This document shows, in pieces, positions 7,099 to 14,467 of a stretch of 25,003 nucleotides of DNA. Within the stretch, counting starts at the first letter, position 1, and each line of letters opens with the position of its first letter. Made by a program: the position numbers and the translations under genes. The notes below the pieces were generated by a model. That model did not search any database, had not been told where the DNA came from, and saw only the letters and a program-made list of their open reading frames with translations. The DNA comes from DATKUC01 sp964577375 (lineage in GTDB: Bacteria > Spirochaetota > Spirochaetia > DSM-27196 > DATKUC01): positions 1 through 25,003 of the forward strand of contig CAZNYW010000063.1 in NCBI GenBank assembly GCA_964577375.1, given 5' to 3'.

Positions 7099-7153
7099 GT
7101 ACTCGAGCGGCTTTGGGCTGTTTGACATTCCAGCACCTCCCGGAAGATTCAAA

Positions 7154-8971
7154 ATGAAGCTCGCAAGTTTGAAGACCATCATCGACAACGGTTTTACCGG
7201 AATCATGTCGGAGCGAAATCCCGCGGGTACAGGGTTAAGCCGCTTCCTGCTTGCCGCACGGCTTGCGGCCGTCGCCGTGTGCGCCTTCATGGAGCTCTTT
7301 GGGAGGCACGCACCGAGCTCCTTCATCGCCATCCCGGCGGTTCTCGCAGAGCTTTTCTTGTATAATTTCTTAGCCGGTGCATACGGAATGACGGCGTGGC
7401 GAAACAGACGGATTCACCAGATCGCGCTTCTCACGGCGGACCTCCTCGAAGCAAGCGTCATTGTGGCAATCACCGGGGGATACGAAAGTCCGAACTTTCC
7501 ACTATTTCTTTTCGCAATGGCCGAGACGGCCGTCGTCCTGGAATGGCGAATGGGAACCGCGCTGATTGTGACGATCAACGCCATTCAGGTACTCGTCACC
7601 GGAGTCCAAATGGCGGCGCTGCGCAATAGCGCGTCGTTTTCGCTCATCGAAAACCGCTTCTTCCGGCTTCTCGTGGTTGGGTTGCTCTTCGTCATCCTGG
7701 CGGAAAGCCTCCGGCGCGAAGAATTTGCCCGAAGATCGGCCGACCGCGCCTCTGCGGAGACGTCGAGGCTAAACGCCATCTTTGCCCAGCTCGGTCAAGC
7801 ACATCTCGACATCGGGAAAATCTTCGAGACCGTATTCGCGGCAGCCCTATCAATCGACCGTGTGCTTTTCAGCGCCATCCTCTATCGGACACTGCCGGAA
7901 AATGAGTGGAACGTTGCGGCGAGCTCGCGTGAGGCGATTTGCCCGGTGGGTCTTCAATTCAACACCGATAGCACCGACAATTCCGAACCGCGCGAGACGC
8001 TCCGTCCGTATACGCTGACGGGCCCCGCCGTGGAGAAATTGCTTCCCTGCGCGGCGACGATCGGGTGCCGGCAGCTTGTTGCATGCAGCATGCCCTCCTA
8101 TTCGCCGGAGCAGACCGGCATGCTTGTGGTCGGGAGAGGCACCGAACAGCCGCTGTCGCCGGACGACGAGACGTTTCTTCAAGCTCTTTCGCTGCAGTCG
8201 CAGCTTGCGACCCACAACTCGTTGCTCCTGGGCGAGCGAGAACGGCAATTCGAACAGCTCGATCGGTTCAAGAGGATGCAGGAGACCTTCTTCGCTGCAT
8301 CTGCACACGAGTTGAAGACGCCGCTTACGGTGCTTGAGCTGCTTCTGTCCACGGTGAAAATGACGATTCCGCACCCAACGCCTGATCAACGGGAGATGCT
8401 TCGAACGATGGCGCAGAATGTCGCACGCCTGCAGACTCAGACGCGAAACATGCTTTCTGCGGCTCGCCTTTCAGCGTCGGATATGGCACTCAGTCTCCGT
8501 CTCGTCGATCCCAAGCGAATTACACGAGCCGCGGCGACGACATTGCGAATGGTATTTCGCGACAAACAGATACACGTTCGGTTCCGGCCCGAATCACCGT
8601 GGCGGAAGTTTCAGGCTGACCCGGTGCACCTCCAGGAAGTCTTCAGCAATCTCCTTTCTAATGCCGCGAAGTTTGCGCCCGAGCGAAGCGTAGTGTCGGT
8701 AACGTTCAGCCATCGCACCGATAGTGTGCAGTTTTCCGTGTGCGATCAGGGGCCGGGAGTTCCCGAAAGCGAGCGCGAGCGGATCTTCGAGCGGTTCACG
8801 ACCGCAGAAAACGCGGGGGCACGGGGAGGAACCGGGCTCGGCTTGTACGTAGTGCGGGAGCTCGTTCGGCTGCACGGCGGCACAGCGTGGCTTGACGCAG
8901 ACTCCGGAGCCACCTGTTTTCGCTTTTCATTGCCGCTCATACAATCGGAGGAGGTCTCGGAACATGAATAA
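7154..8971 (+). CDS. Membrane sensor histidine kinase with central GAF-like region
   Basis: A roughly 605-aa kinase. Residues 20-185 hold five or six hydrophobic segments. A short linker and a region of about 150 residues with GAF-like features follow, which includes clustered cysteines (LPCAATIGCRQLVACS). The HisKA phospho-acceptor lies in SAHELKTPLT near residue 383. The ATPase domain shows the N box (FSNLLSNAAKFAP), DQGPGVPE, IFERF and GGTGLGLYVV. ATG 7154 is chosen because 7097 falls inside the -10 box; GGAAG upstream is weak, and 7206 is an alternative. The gene overlaps the response regulator by eight bases, a classic pair. KdpD-like domain order is possible but the KdpD-specific domains are absent. 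The signal is unknown; an operator on its promoter places it in the metalloid regulon. Confidence 0.88.
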   Translation: MKLASLKTIIDNGFTGIMSERNPAGTGLSRFLLAARLAAVAVCAFMELFGRHAPSSFIAIPAVLAELFLYNFLAGAYGMTAWRNRRIHQIALLTADLLEASVIVAITGGYESPNFPLFLFAMAETAVVLEWRMGTALIVTINAIQVLVTGVQMAALRNSASFSLIENRFFRLLVVGLLFVILAESLRREEFARRSADRASAETSRLNAIFAQLGQAHLDIGKIFETVFAAALSIDRVLFSAILYRTLPENEWNVAASSREAICPVGLQFNTDSTDNSEPRETLRPYTLTGPAVEKLLPCAATIGCRQLVACSMPSYSPEQTGMLVVGRGTEQPLSPDDETFLQALSLQSQLATHNSLLLGERERQFEQLDRFKRMQETFFAASAHELKTPLTVLELLLSTVKMTIPHPTPDQREMLRTMAQNVARLQTQTRNMLSAARLSASDMALSLRLVDPKRITRAAATTLRMVFRDKQIHVRFRPESPWRKFQADPVHLQEVFSNLLSNAAKFAPERSVVSVTFSHRTDSVQFSVCDQGPGVPESERERIFERFTTAENAGARGGTGLGLYVVRELVRLHGGTAWLDADSGATCFRFSLPLIQSEEVSEHE

Positions 8972-9701
8972 CGGTACGGTGAAGATCCTTGCAATCGACG
9001 ACGAAAAGGACGTCACCCGCTCGATTCGGCTCACGATTGGAGTTCAGGAGCCCGGCTGGAAAGTGGTCGAGGCGTCGAGCGGGAACGAAGGGCTCAGCCG
9101 TTTCTCCGATGAAAGGCCGGACCTGGTGTTGCTCGATATGCGCATGCCCGATAAGAGCGGACTCGATGTGTTGCGGGAGCTGCGCAGATTCAGCGCGGTC
9201 CCGGTGATTGTGCTCACGGTGACGAGCAACGAACTCGATGAGGTGAGAGCTCTCAACGAGGGAGCCGACGATTACCTGGTAAAACCGTTTGGTCATCTCG
9301 ATCTTGTTGCCCGCATTCGCGCGGTGCTTCGCCGAGCGGCGGGGACACCCTTTTCCGGCCGGAAGAGCTTCGTGAGTGGAGATCTCAAGATCGATTGGGA
9401 CAGCAGGCTCGTAACCGTCGGCTCACGCGAGGTAACGATGACCGCCACGGAGTTCGCACTGCTCGAGATCCTCACCCGAAACAGCGGTCAGGTACTGCCG
9501 AGTGAAACACTCCTCGGACAGGTGTGGGGCAGCCATTTTCTGGACAACCGGGACTACCTCAAGGTCTATGTCCGCAAGCTGCGGGAGAAGATCGAACCGG
9601 ACCCCCAGGCTCCCCGCTATATTCAGACGGTACGCGGCATCGGCTATCGCTTTGCAGATTCGTCCGGAAATGAAAACAAAAAGACCGCAGCCGAAACTTG
9701 A
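8964..9701 (+). CDS. OmpR/KdpE-family response regulator
   Basis: A 245-aa two-domain regulator. The receiver has the acidic pair DDE near residue 11, the phospho-acceptor in VLLDMRMP, a threonine in VIVLTVTS and the lysine in DYLVKPF. The C-terminal winged helix ends with VYVRKLREKIEPDPQAPRYIQ and GIGYRF, typical of the OmpR/PhoB class. ATG 8964 overlaps the kinase stop, with GGAGGAGG upstream. It should be phosphorylated by the partner kinase. Four 11-12-base direct repeats at 10173-10213, upstream of the SPW gene, are of the form this class binds, so that gene is a candidate target. Confidence 0.93.
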   Translation: MNNGTVKILAIDDEKDVTRSIRLTIGVQEPGWKVVEASSGNEGLSRFSDERPDLVLLDMRMPDKSGLDVLRELRRFSAVPVIVLTVTSNELDEVRALNEGADDYLVKPFGHLDLVARIRAVLRRAAGTPFSGRKSFVSGDLKIDWDSRLVTVGSREVTMTATEFALLEILTRNSGQVLPSETLLGQVWGSHFLDNRDYLKVYVRKLREKIEPDPQAPRYIQTVRGIGYRFADSSGNENKKTAAET

Positions 9702-9709
9702 CTGCGGTC
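9683..9709 (-). terminator. Rho-independent terminator of SPW gene
   Basis: Read leftward, GACCGCAG and CTGCGGTC form an eight-base stem with an 11-base loop, followed by TTTTTGTTTT. It lies about 30 bases past the SPW stop and overlaps the 3' end of the convergent response-regulator gene. Rightward there is no T-run, so termination is expected in the leftward direction only. Confidence 0.75.
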
Positions 9710-9740
9710 CGGTCCGATTCATGCGCGCGCGAGTGGGTGA

Positions 9741-10088
9741 CTATGCGTTCTTTCCAGCCACGACTGCTCCCCACACCTCGACAACGAGCACTACCGCGCC
9801 CACGATGATGTCGTTCACCACCGGCCCGACAGACCCGCTGTAGCCGACGACAAAGGGCGCCAGGATCAGCCACAGGCCGAGCACTGCGTCTATCCAGCTG
9901 AGCGTCCGTACCGTTGCGGCGCTTCGTGCAAGCGCAGTCCAGAGGCCGAGCCCAAGCAGCAGAATACCCAGAATAATCGCGTCCACGGTCGCTCCGGCGA
10001 CCGCGGAATAACCGAAGATGAATGGCGCGAGAATCTCCCACACGCCGGCAACTCCAGTAACCCATCCGAATGTCTTCGCCGTATTCAT
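9741..10088 (-). CDS. SPW-repeat small membrane protein
   Basis: A 115-aa membrane protein made of two similar halves, each with two hydrophobic helices. The repeated WEILAPFIFGYS (residues about 17-28) and WLILAPFVVGYS (about 73-84) match the SPW repeat family, for which no biochemical function is known. ATG 10088 has GGAGG seven bases upstream. It stands alone, with a strong leftward terminator after it and direct repeats of the OmpR/PhoB-binding type before it. This suggests it is an effector switched on by the neighbouring two-component system. Confidence 0.85.
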   Translation of the reverse strand: MNTAKTFGWVTGVAGVWEILAPFIFGYSAVAGATVDAIILGILLLGLGLWTALARSAATVRTLSWIDAVLGLWLILAPFVVGYSGSVGPVVNDIIVGAVVLVVEVWGAVVAGKNA

Positions 10089-10172
10089 AATAGAACCTCC
10101 ATCCGATGTAGCCAGGATACGGTGGTGGAGCTCCCGCTCCGCCCACCGTTCACCTTTAGTCTACATAAGAAA

Positions 10173-10213
10173 GGTTAACAGCCCGGTGAACGGAAGGTAA
10201 AAGTCTGGTGAAG
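10173..10213 (-). promoter_or_regulatory. Four direct repeats resembling an OmpR/PhoB-type box
   Basis: On the plus strand GGTTAAC (10173), GGTGAAC (10185), GGTAAAA (10196) and GGTGAAG (10207) recur every 12, 11 and 11 bases. On the minus strand they read CTTCACC, TTTTACC, GTTCACC, GTTAACC. Spacing of one helical turn is typical of PhoB/OmpR-class sites, and GTTCACC resembles the PhoP box of actinobacteria. A possible -10, TAGACT, follows on the minus strand, leading to the SPW gene. Confidence 0.55.
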
Positions 10214-10278
10214 AATGTCGAGTCAATCACTCGTCTTTTCAGGTGTCCTCTTTGATGCGACGACTGCGAAATGGCCGT

Positions 10279-11565
10279 CTACGCGACACCGGTTAGAAGC
10301 AATCCGCCCCAGAGGAGAATCCCACCGAGAAATACCCAGAGAACATCGAGCTTGAGCCAACGTACTGCGACGAAAGCTGCCGCCGCCAGCGAAAGCGGCG
10401 CAGGGCCGGTGAGCGACAGGGTGCCGAGCTGCAGCACCACGGAAGCAAGCATGCCGACGAAGGCGGCCAGCACGCCCGAAAGCGCTCCTCGCACCGGCTT
10501 CAGATTTCGCAGACGGGAGAACACCTCGGTGAAGATCAGCGTCATTGCAATCGACGGGGAAAACATGGCGAAGGTCGCGAGCAGGCCCCCGAGGATCCCG
10601 CCGACCTTGAATCCGATAAACGCGGCAATGATGAGAAACGGTCCCGGTGTGATCTGACTCAGCGCGATGCCGTCGGCGAACTGGCTCATCGTGAGCCACC
10701 GATGAGCGTCCACCGTGTTCGCCTGCACAAGCGGAAGAATGGTGGTTCCGTTTCCAAAGGCCACCGCGCCGATCTTGAACATCGAGAGATCGAGCTCCCC
10801 GGTGTCCGACCGTATGAACCAGGAGAAACCGACCACCGCCAGAATAGTCGCAACGACTAATCCGATACCGGCCCATCGTTTCACCGAAACCGGTCCGGTA
10901 CGCGCTGCGCGCGGCCCCTTGTGCGGTTCGTTCTGAGGCTCATCGTTCTTCTCGTCTAACGCTTGACCAGGCGAGTGGACTCGTTTGGGCCCTTCGTTTC
11001 CTCCATTCGTCCGAATGAACAGAGCACCTGCAGCAAGCGCGGCTATGACGATGAGAACGGCGTTGACTTTGAACAGCAGGAGGACGAAGGCCGAAAGCAT
11101 GACGAGCGCCTGGACGCGATGTTTGATGGCTCGTTGGCCCATGTCGATCGTTACATGAAAGAGGATGCCGACGACAACCGCCTCCAATCCGACGAAGATC
11201 TCGTGCACCCACGGCAACGCGCCTGCCGCAAAGTACAGCGCAGACAGTACAAGCATGAGCACCAGGGTGGGCAAGATGAAGCCGGCGGCGGCGAGAACCG
11301 CTCCCGGTACCCCGCGGAGGCGGTAGCCGACGTAGGCGGCAAAATCGACCATGATGGGGCCCGGATAGAGCTGCACGAGGGCAAGCCCTTCATCCATCTC
11401 CTCCTCGCTGAGCCAGCGGTTTTTCGTTACCAACGCCTTCAGCTTCTGGAGTATTGCCATTCCAAACGCGGTAAGGCCTACGACAAGGTAGGAGAAAAAG
11501 ATGACACGCAGCGCCACTTTTGCGTTGCGCTCGGTTGCATTGGGCTGCCGTAGACTCGTTTCCAT
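10279..11565 (-). CDS. chrA: ChrA-type chromate transporter (two-domain)
   Basis: A 428-aa long-form CHR-family transporter with two homologous halves. The first holds LVQLYPGPIMVDFAAYVGYRLRG and the second AFGNGTTILPLVQ and ITPGPFLIIAAFIGFKVGG. A polar linker of about 50 residues (from IRTNGG to VSVKRW) separates the halves. Family members export chromate, often by proton antiport; sulfate or other oxyanions are possible. ATG 11565 is preceded by AGGTCGAT. A 22-bp perfect palindrome of the ArsR-type operator lies 54 bases upstream, so this exporter appears to be controlled with the arsenic genes rather than by a ChrB-type regulator, none of which is visible. Confidence 0.92.
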   Translation of the reverse strand: METSLRQPNATERNAKVALRVIFFSYLVVGLTAFGMAILQKLKALVTKNRWLSEEEMDEGLALVQLYPGPIMVDFAAYVGYRLRGVPGAVLAAAGFILPTLVLMLVLSALYFAAGALPWVHEIFVGLEAVVVGILFHVTIDMGQRAIKHRVQALVMLSAFVLLLFKVNAVLIVIAALAAGALFIRTNGGNEGPKRVHSPGQALDEKNDEPQNEPHKGPRAARTGPVSVKRWAGIGLVVATILAVVGFSWFIRSDTGELDLSMFKIGAVAFGNGTTILPLVQANTVDAHRWLTMSQFADGIALSQITPGPFLIIAAFIGFKVGGILGGLLATFAMFSPSIAMTLIFTEVFSRLRNLKPVRGALSGVLAAFVGMLASVVLQLGTLSLTGPAPLSLAAAAFVAVRWLKLDVLWVFLGGILLWGGLLLTGVA

Positions 11566-11618
11566 ATCGACCTCGTAAAGAGAATGTCGATCCCATCACC
11601 AAGCAGGAGATCTTTCGT

Positions 11619-11640
11619 TTATTGGCTATATAGCCAATAA
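11619..11640 (-). promoter_or_regulatory. Perfect 22-bp ArsR-type operator before chrA
   Basis: The core TTGGCTATATAGCCAA is extended by TTA and TAA to a perfect 22-bp palindrome. Its centre TATATA fits a -10 box in either direction. No good -35 lies 17 bases upstream on the minus strand, so the promoter is less clear than the operator. Confidence 0.68.
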
Positions 11641-11742
11641 TACAATAATAACGGATCCGCCGCAACCCCCTTCTGCATCATGTTCTGATGTTCAGATCAG
11701 CCGACAAGCGATAAACCCGGTGGGCACCTATCGAAATACCTC

Positions 11743-11775
11743 TTGACTAAATTCGGTTTTTTGGCTATTTTGCCA
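11743..11775 (+). promoter_or_regulatory. Promoter and ArsR-type operator of osmC-nifX operon
   Basis: TTGACT (11743-11748), 17 bases, TATTTT (11766-11771). The -10 is the centre of TTGGCTATTTTGCCA (11761-11775). The design is the same as at 599-632. Confidence 0.7.
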
Positions 11776-11788
11776 TATAGTTGAACAT

Positions 11789-11819
11789 GACATGAAGTGG
11801 ATCATCCATTTCTCATGTC
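11789..11819 (+). other. Long inverted repeat in the osmC leader
   Basis: GACATGA (11789-11795) and TCATGTC (11813-11819) are perfect arms. The inner bases AGTGGAT and ATCCATT also pair with one G-T wobble, giving a stem of about 13 pairs with a very small loop. It lies roughly 12 to 42 bases after the predicted transcript start and just before the ribosome site AAGGAG (11826-11831). It could be an RNA hairpin or a second protein site. Confidence 0.45.
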
Positions 11820-11839
11820 CGACGTAAGGAGCAGCTCAA

Positions 11840-12262
11840 ATGGATACACAACATCCCGCAGAAAAGAGATTTCAAGTTACGGTCACCCGTGAGAGCGATG
11901 CAATCGCGAAGGCATCGGCACACGGGATTTCGTTACAACTTTCAATGAAAGGGACCGACCCAACGCTCGGATTCACCGCGCCTGAAACGCTTATCGCAGG
12001 CTACGGGGCGTGTTTGATGACGAACTTCGGAAAGGCGGCCTCGGAAATTGGCATCACGATAGAGGACCTTCGCATCGAGTTTTCCTGTGCCAAGCGGAAC
12101 GATCCGCTGGGCCTGAAGGACGTCCGTTGCAAGATCACGGTGAAAAGTGATGCGCCGCAGGAGAAGGTGCAGGCAGCATTCGAAAAGGCGACATCGGACG
12201 GCACCGCGACCAACGCCATCCACGAAGGCTTTCGCGCCCAGTTCGAGCTGTCACGGGAATGA
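11840..12262 (+). CDS. OsmC-family protein (copy 1)
   Basis: A 140-aa OsmC/Ohr-superfamily protein. The core is recognised from LQLSMKGTDPTLGFTAPETLIAGYGACLMTNFGKAASEIGI, with the family's conserved cysteine at C58. A second cysteine, C83, is not at the usual resolving position, so classical organic-peroxide reduction is uncertain. ATG 11840 has AAGGAG nine bases upstream. It is the first gene of a two-gene operon with a NifX-like protein, under an ArsR-type operator. A paralogue starts the lpd operon (21092-21517), also under this operator. OsmC proteins repeatedly placed here suggest thiol or persulfide chemistry; this is inference. Confidence 0.85.
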   Translation: MDTQHPAEKRFQVTVTRESDAIAKASAHGISLQLSMKGTDPTLGFTAPETLIAGYGACLMTNFGKAASEIGITIEDLRIEFSCAKRNDPLGLKDVRCKITVKSDAPQEKVQAAFEKATSDGTATNAIHEGFRAQFELSRE

Positions 12263-12280
12263 TGGCCGAGGAGGAGATAG

Positions 12281-12682
12281 ATGAAAATTGCTGCAGTTAC
12301 CGAGGACGGGACGACGATCAGCCGCCATTTCGGCAGAGCTCCCTTTTACCTGGTGGTCACCGTCGAGAACACCGCCATTGTCGCGAGTGACCGGCGCGAG
12401 AAGTTGGGCCACGCCCACTTCGCAGGGGGCGAATCGGGTCACCACACTCACGGTGCCGAGGGCCACGGCTTCGATGCCGAAGCGCAGGATCGTCACCGCA
12501 GTATGGCCGCGGCGATCGCTGATTGCGAGGTCCTCCTCGCAGGCGGCATGGGAGCGGGCGCGTACCGGAGCATGCAGGAGGCAGGAATCACCCCAATCAT
12601 AACCGATCAACAGGATATCGACTCAGCCATCGCCGCCTACTTGGCAGGAGGACTCGTCGACCACACCGAGCTGCTTCACTGA
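12281..12682 (+). CDS. NifX/NifB-like cofactor-family protein with His-rich loop (copy 2)
   Basis: A 133-aa protein of the dinitrogenase iron-molybdenum cofactor family (PF02579). It shows MKIAAVTEDGTTISRHFGRAPFYLVV at the N-terminus and the C-terminal CEVLLAGGMGAGAYRSMQEAGI. A histidine-rich insertion (HHTHGAEGHGFDAEAQDRH, about residues 48-67) is a likely metal site. ATG 12281 has GGAGGAG five bases upstream and lies 18 bases after osmC. There are no nitrogenase genes nearby, so it probably acts as a generic metal or cluster carrier. It differs clearly from the copy at 3311-3637, which has no His-rich loop. Confidence 0.88.
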   Translation: MKIAAVTEDGTTISRHFGRAPFYLVVTVENTAIVASDRREKLGHAHFAGGESGHHTHGAEGHGFDAEAQDRHRSMAAAIADCEVLLAGGMGAGAYRSMQEAGITPIITDQQDIDSAIAAYLAGGLVDHTELLH

Positions 12683-12707
12683 TGCGGCGCGCCCGATCCG
12701 CGGTGGA

Positions 12708-12956
12708 TCAATGCCGTCCAGCCGCCGCCGTCCCAGAAGGCGCCACCGCCGGTTCGAAAAGCGCATCCGCTGCGCGAGCGATCATCGAAAGGCCGAGGAT
12801 CTCGGTTTCGAAAAGCGACAACCGGGCAACCGGCAGATCGAACCGCCCTGCGATCTCGCCGAGGTGGCGTTGCTGCATCGCAAGGCGATTGCGGAAATAG
12901 TCGTTCGTGCAGTGCTCGGGGGCAAGGAGCTGGTTCGCTACGACGAACTGCGCGTC
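12708..12956 (-). pseudogene. Out-of-frame C-terminal remnant of arsA
   Basis: Read in a different frame from the arsA ORF, this stretch encodes the expected end of an ArsA second domain: DAQFVVANQLLAPEHC, then NDYFRNRLAMQQRHLGEI, then LSLFETEILGLSMIARAADALFEP, and a TGA at 12710. Upstream the arsA frame breaks right after YPEST at about 12955. By comparison with two-domain ArsA relatives about 18 residues normally lie between YPEST and this segment, so bases were deleted as well as the frame being lost. It has no start of its own. Confidence 0.8.
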
Positions 12957-14353
12957 GATTCGGGATAGACGACGAAGGCAAAGATCGATTGTTCGGGGTC
13001 CTTCATCCGGCGGATAATGCGGTCGAATCTCTCTTGAGTGGCCGACTTCACTTCGGCGCTTTCGCCTGTGGTGCTTACCATCATCCCCACCTGTTGCGAG
13101 TAGTCGAAGGGCTGCTCGAACACCTGCTCAATGTGAGAGGTCGGGTCGGTCGTCAGAAGGAGCGTCTTGTGCCCGCGCGAAGCAAGCGCATAGGCGACCG
13201 CGGAAGAGACAACTGTTTTTCCCACGCCGCCCTTTCCGGTGAAGTAAACGGCCTTCGTTTTACCCGGCGCCGGCCGGATAAGATCGGCCAGCGAAGCGGG
13301 CGCAGGAAGAACCGGCGGCGCATCGGCGAGCGTGCGACCTTCGGCGGTACCCGGCGCCTGCGAAGCGACCGTGATGCCGACGGCCGTCGCGAACCTGCCA
13401 AGCGCGAATGGTCCGGCGCCCGAGACTGACCTGTGCGCGATCGAACCGCGTTCGGTGCTCGTTTCGTCGGCTGCGAACAGTTCCTGCGCAACGTCGGACA
13501 GCGCCCGTATGCCCGCGATCTCCCCGTCCTGGAGGTGCATGAAGCGCATCGGGCCTGAAAGCTCCCTCCTTATTCGCGAAAGGTAGCGCTGCTGCATCTC
13601 CCGCCGCGTGCGGAAGAAGGCGTCATTGCACACCGCGCGCGGAAGAATCCCGTTGACGATGAACTGCACGCCTTTGACACCGATTGTCTCGAGCTCCGCT
13701 TGAGAGCGCTTCGTTTCGTAAAGCGAAGTCTCCTCCGGTTGGAGCACGAAGACGAAGTCGGTGCGCGATGGATCGCCCAAAAGCGCCGTGGCCGCGTCGT
13801 ACTTCTTTTTGTTTTCCTGAATTGAGGTGACCGGTCCGATGCATGTGTTGCCCGAACCCCGCGCGCTCTGCTCGATGTGCTTGCTCCAGTCTACCGGCAG
13901 CTCGAGCAACCGCACGGTGTGACCGGTTGGTGCTGTGTCGAAAATGACAATGTTATAGGGAAACCCGTCGTGGCCGGTGTCTTCGGTCATGAAGTCGACG
14001 AACCGATCGAAGGATGCTATCTCAGTGGTGCATGGCGATCTGAACTGCTCCTCCATCACCGCGAGGACGCTCTGCGGCATCACCGCGCGCATCGGTGCAA
14101 GCACGCGGTCGCGATACTCCTCGGTGGCGCGGTCGGGATCGATCTCCATGCCCCAGAGGTTGTCGATCCCGAGAGGTCTGATGTGGTGGCCGATCTGCGT
14201 CTCGAATACGTCGGCAAGGTTGGATGCGGGATCGGTGGTGATAATGAGGGTGCGCAGGCCGCGCTCAGCCCAATGAACCGCAGTTGCGCAGGCCATGGTC
14301 GTCTTGCCGACACCGCCTTTGCCGGAAAAAAACAGATACCGTGTGTTGCTCAT
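12938..14353 (-). CDS. arsA: ArsA arsenite-translocating ATPase, second domain damaged
   Basis: A 471-aa ORF. The first ATPase domain is complete: FSGKGGVGKTT (Walker A, residues 10-19), TTDPASNLADVFE, SPCTTEIASFDRF and DTAPTGHTVRLLELPVDWSK. The second domain starts well at FTGKGGVGKT (371-380) and TTDPTSHIEQVFEQPF. It then jumps directly to DYSQQVGMMVSTTGE, which corresponds to sequence after DTAPTGHT, so about 110 residues including switch II are missing. After YPEST the frame is lost and six wrong residues (RSSS and stop) end the ORF. Two-domain ArsA proteins are near 580-600 aa. ArsA normally drives arsenite export with a membrane partner and is loaded by ArsD. The first half might still hydrolyse ATP, but pump function is doubtful. 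Its promoter and shared operator are intact. Confidence 0.9.
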   Translation of the reverse strand: MSNTRYLFFSGKGGVGKTTMACATAVHWAERGLRTLIITTDPASNLADVFETQIGHHIRPLGIDNLWGMEIDPDRATEEYRDRVLAPMRAVMPQSVLAVMEEQFRSPCTTEIASFDRFVDFMTEDTGHDGFPYNIVIFDTAPTGHTVRLLELPVDWSKHIEQSARGSGNTCIGPVTSIQENKKKYDAATALLGDPSRTDFVFVLQPEETSLYETKRSQAELETIGVKGVQFIVNGILPRAVCNDAFFRTRREMQQRYLSRIRRELSGPMRFMHLQDGEIAGIRALSDVAQELFAADETSTERGSIAHRSVSGAGPFALGRFATAVGITVASQAPGTAEGRTLADAPPVLPAPASLADLIRPAPGKTKAVYFTGKGGVGKTVVSSAVAYALASRGHKTLLLTTDPTSHIEQVFEQPFDYSQQVGMMVSTTGESAEVKSATQERFDRIIRRMKDPEQSIFAFVVYPESTRSSS

Positions 14354-14411
14354 ATGATGTATACCGTTTCCTTGAAGTTGATAGAAGATAAATATGCGTC
14401 CTTCCGCATGT

Positions 14412-14440
14412 AATATATGCAATATTGCGCATATTTTCAA
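14412..14440 (-). promoter_or_regulatory. arsA promoter with ATATGC-N8-GCATAT operator
   Basis: On the minus strand TTGAAA (14440-14435), 17 bases, TATATT (14417-14412). The inverted repeat ATATGC and GCATAT with an eight-base spacer occupies 14415-14434 and overlaps the -10. The geometry matches the arsD promoter base for base, and the following bases ATTACATG are shared too. Confidence 0.7.
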
Positions 14441-14467
14441 CGCGAATCTATCTTCAAGAAGCGTGGG

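Noticed and set aside
7097..7153. ATG 7097 as the start of the histidine kinase
   Set aside because: The codon is part of the TATAAT -10 box, so it would not be on the transcript.
10219..10233. CGAGT-N5-ACTCG followed by TCTTTT as a terminator
   Set aside because: The T-rich tail is on the plus strand, where no gene ends nearby; for chrA, which runs leftward, the tail is absent. The stem is only five bases.
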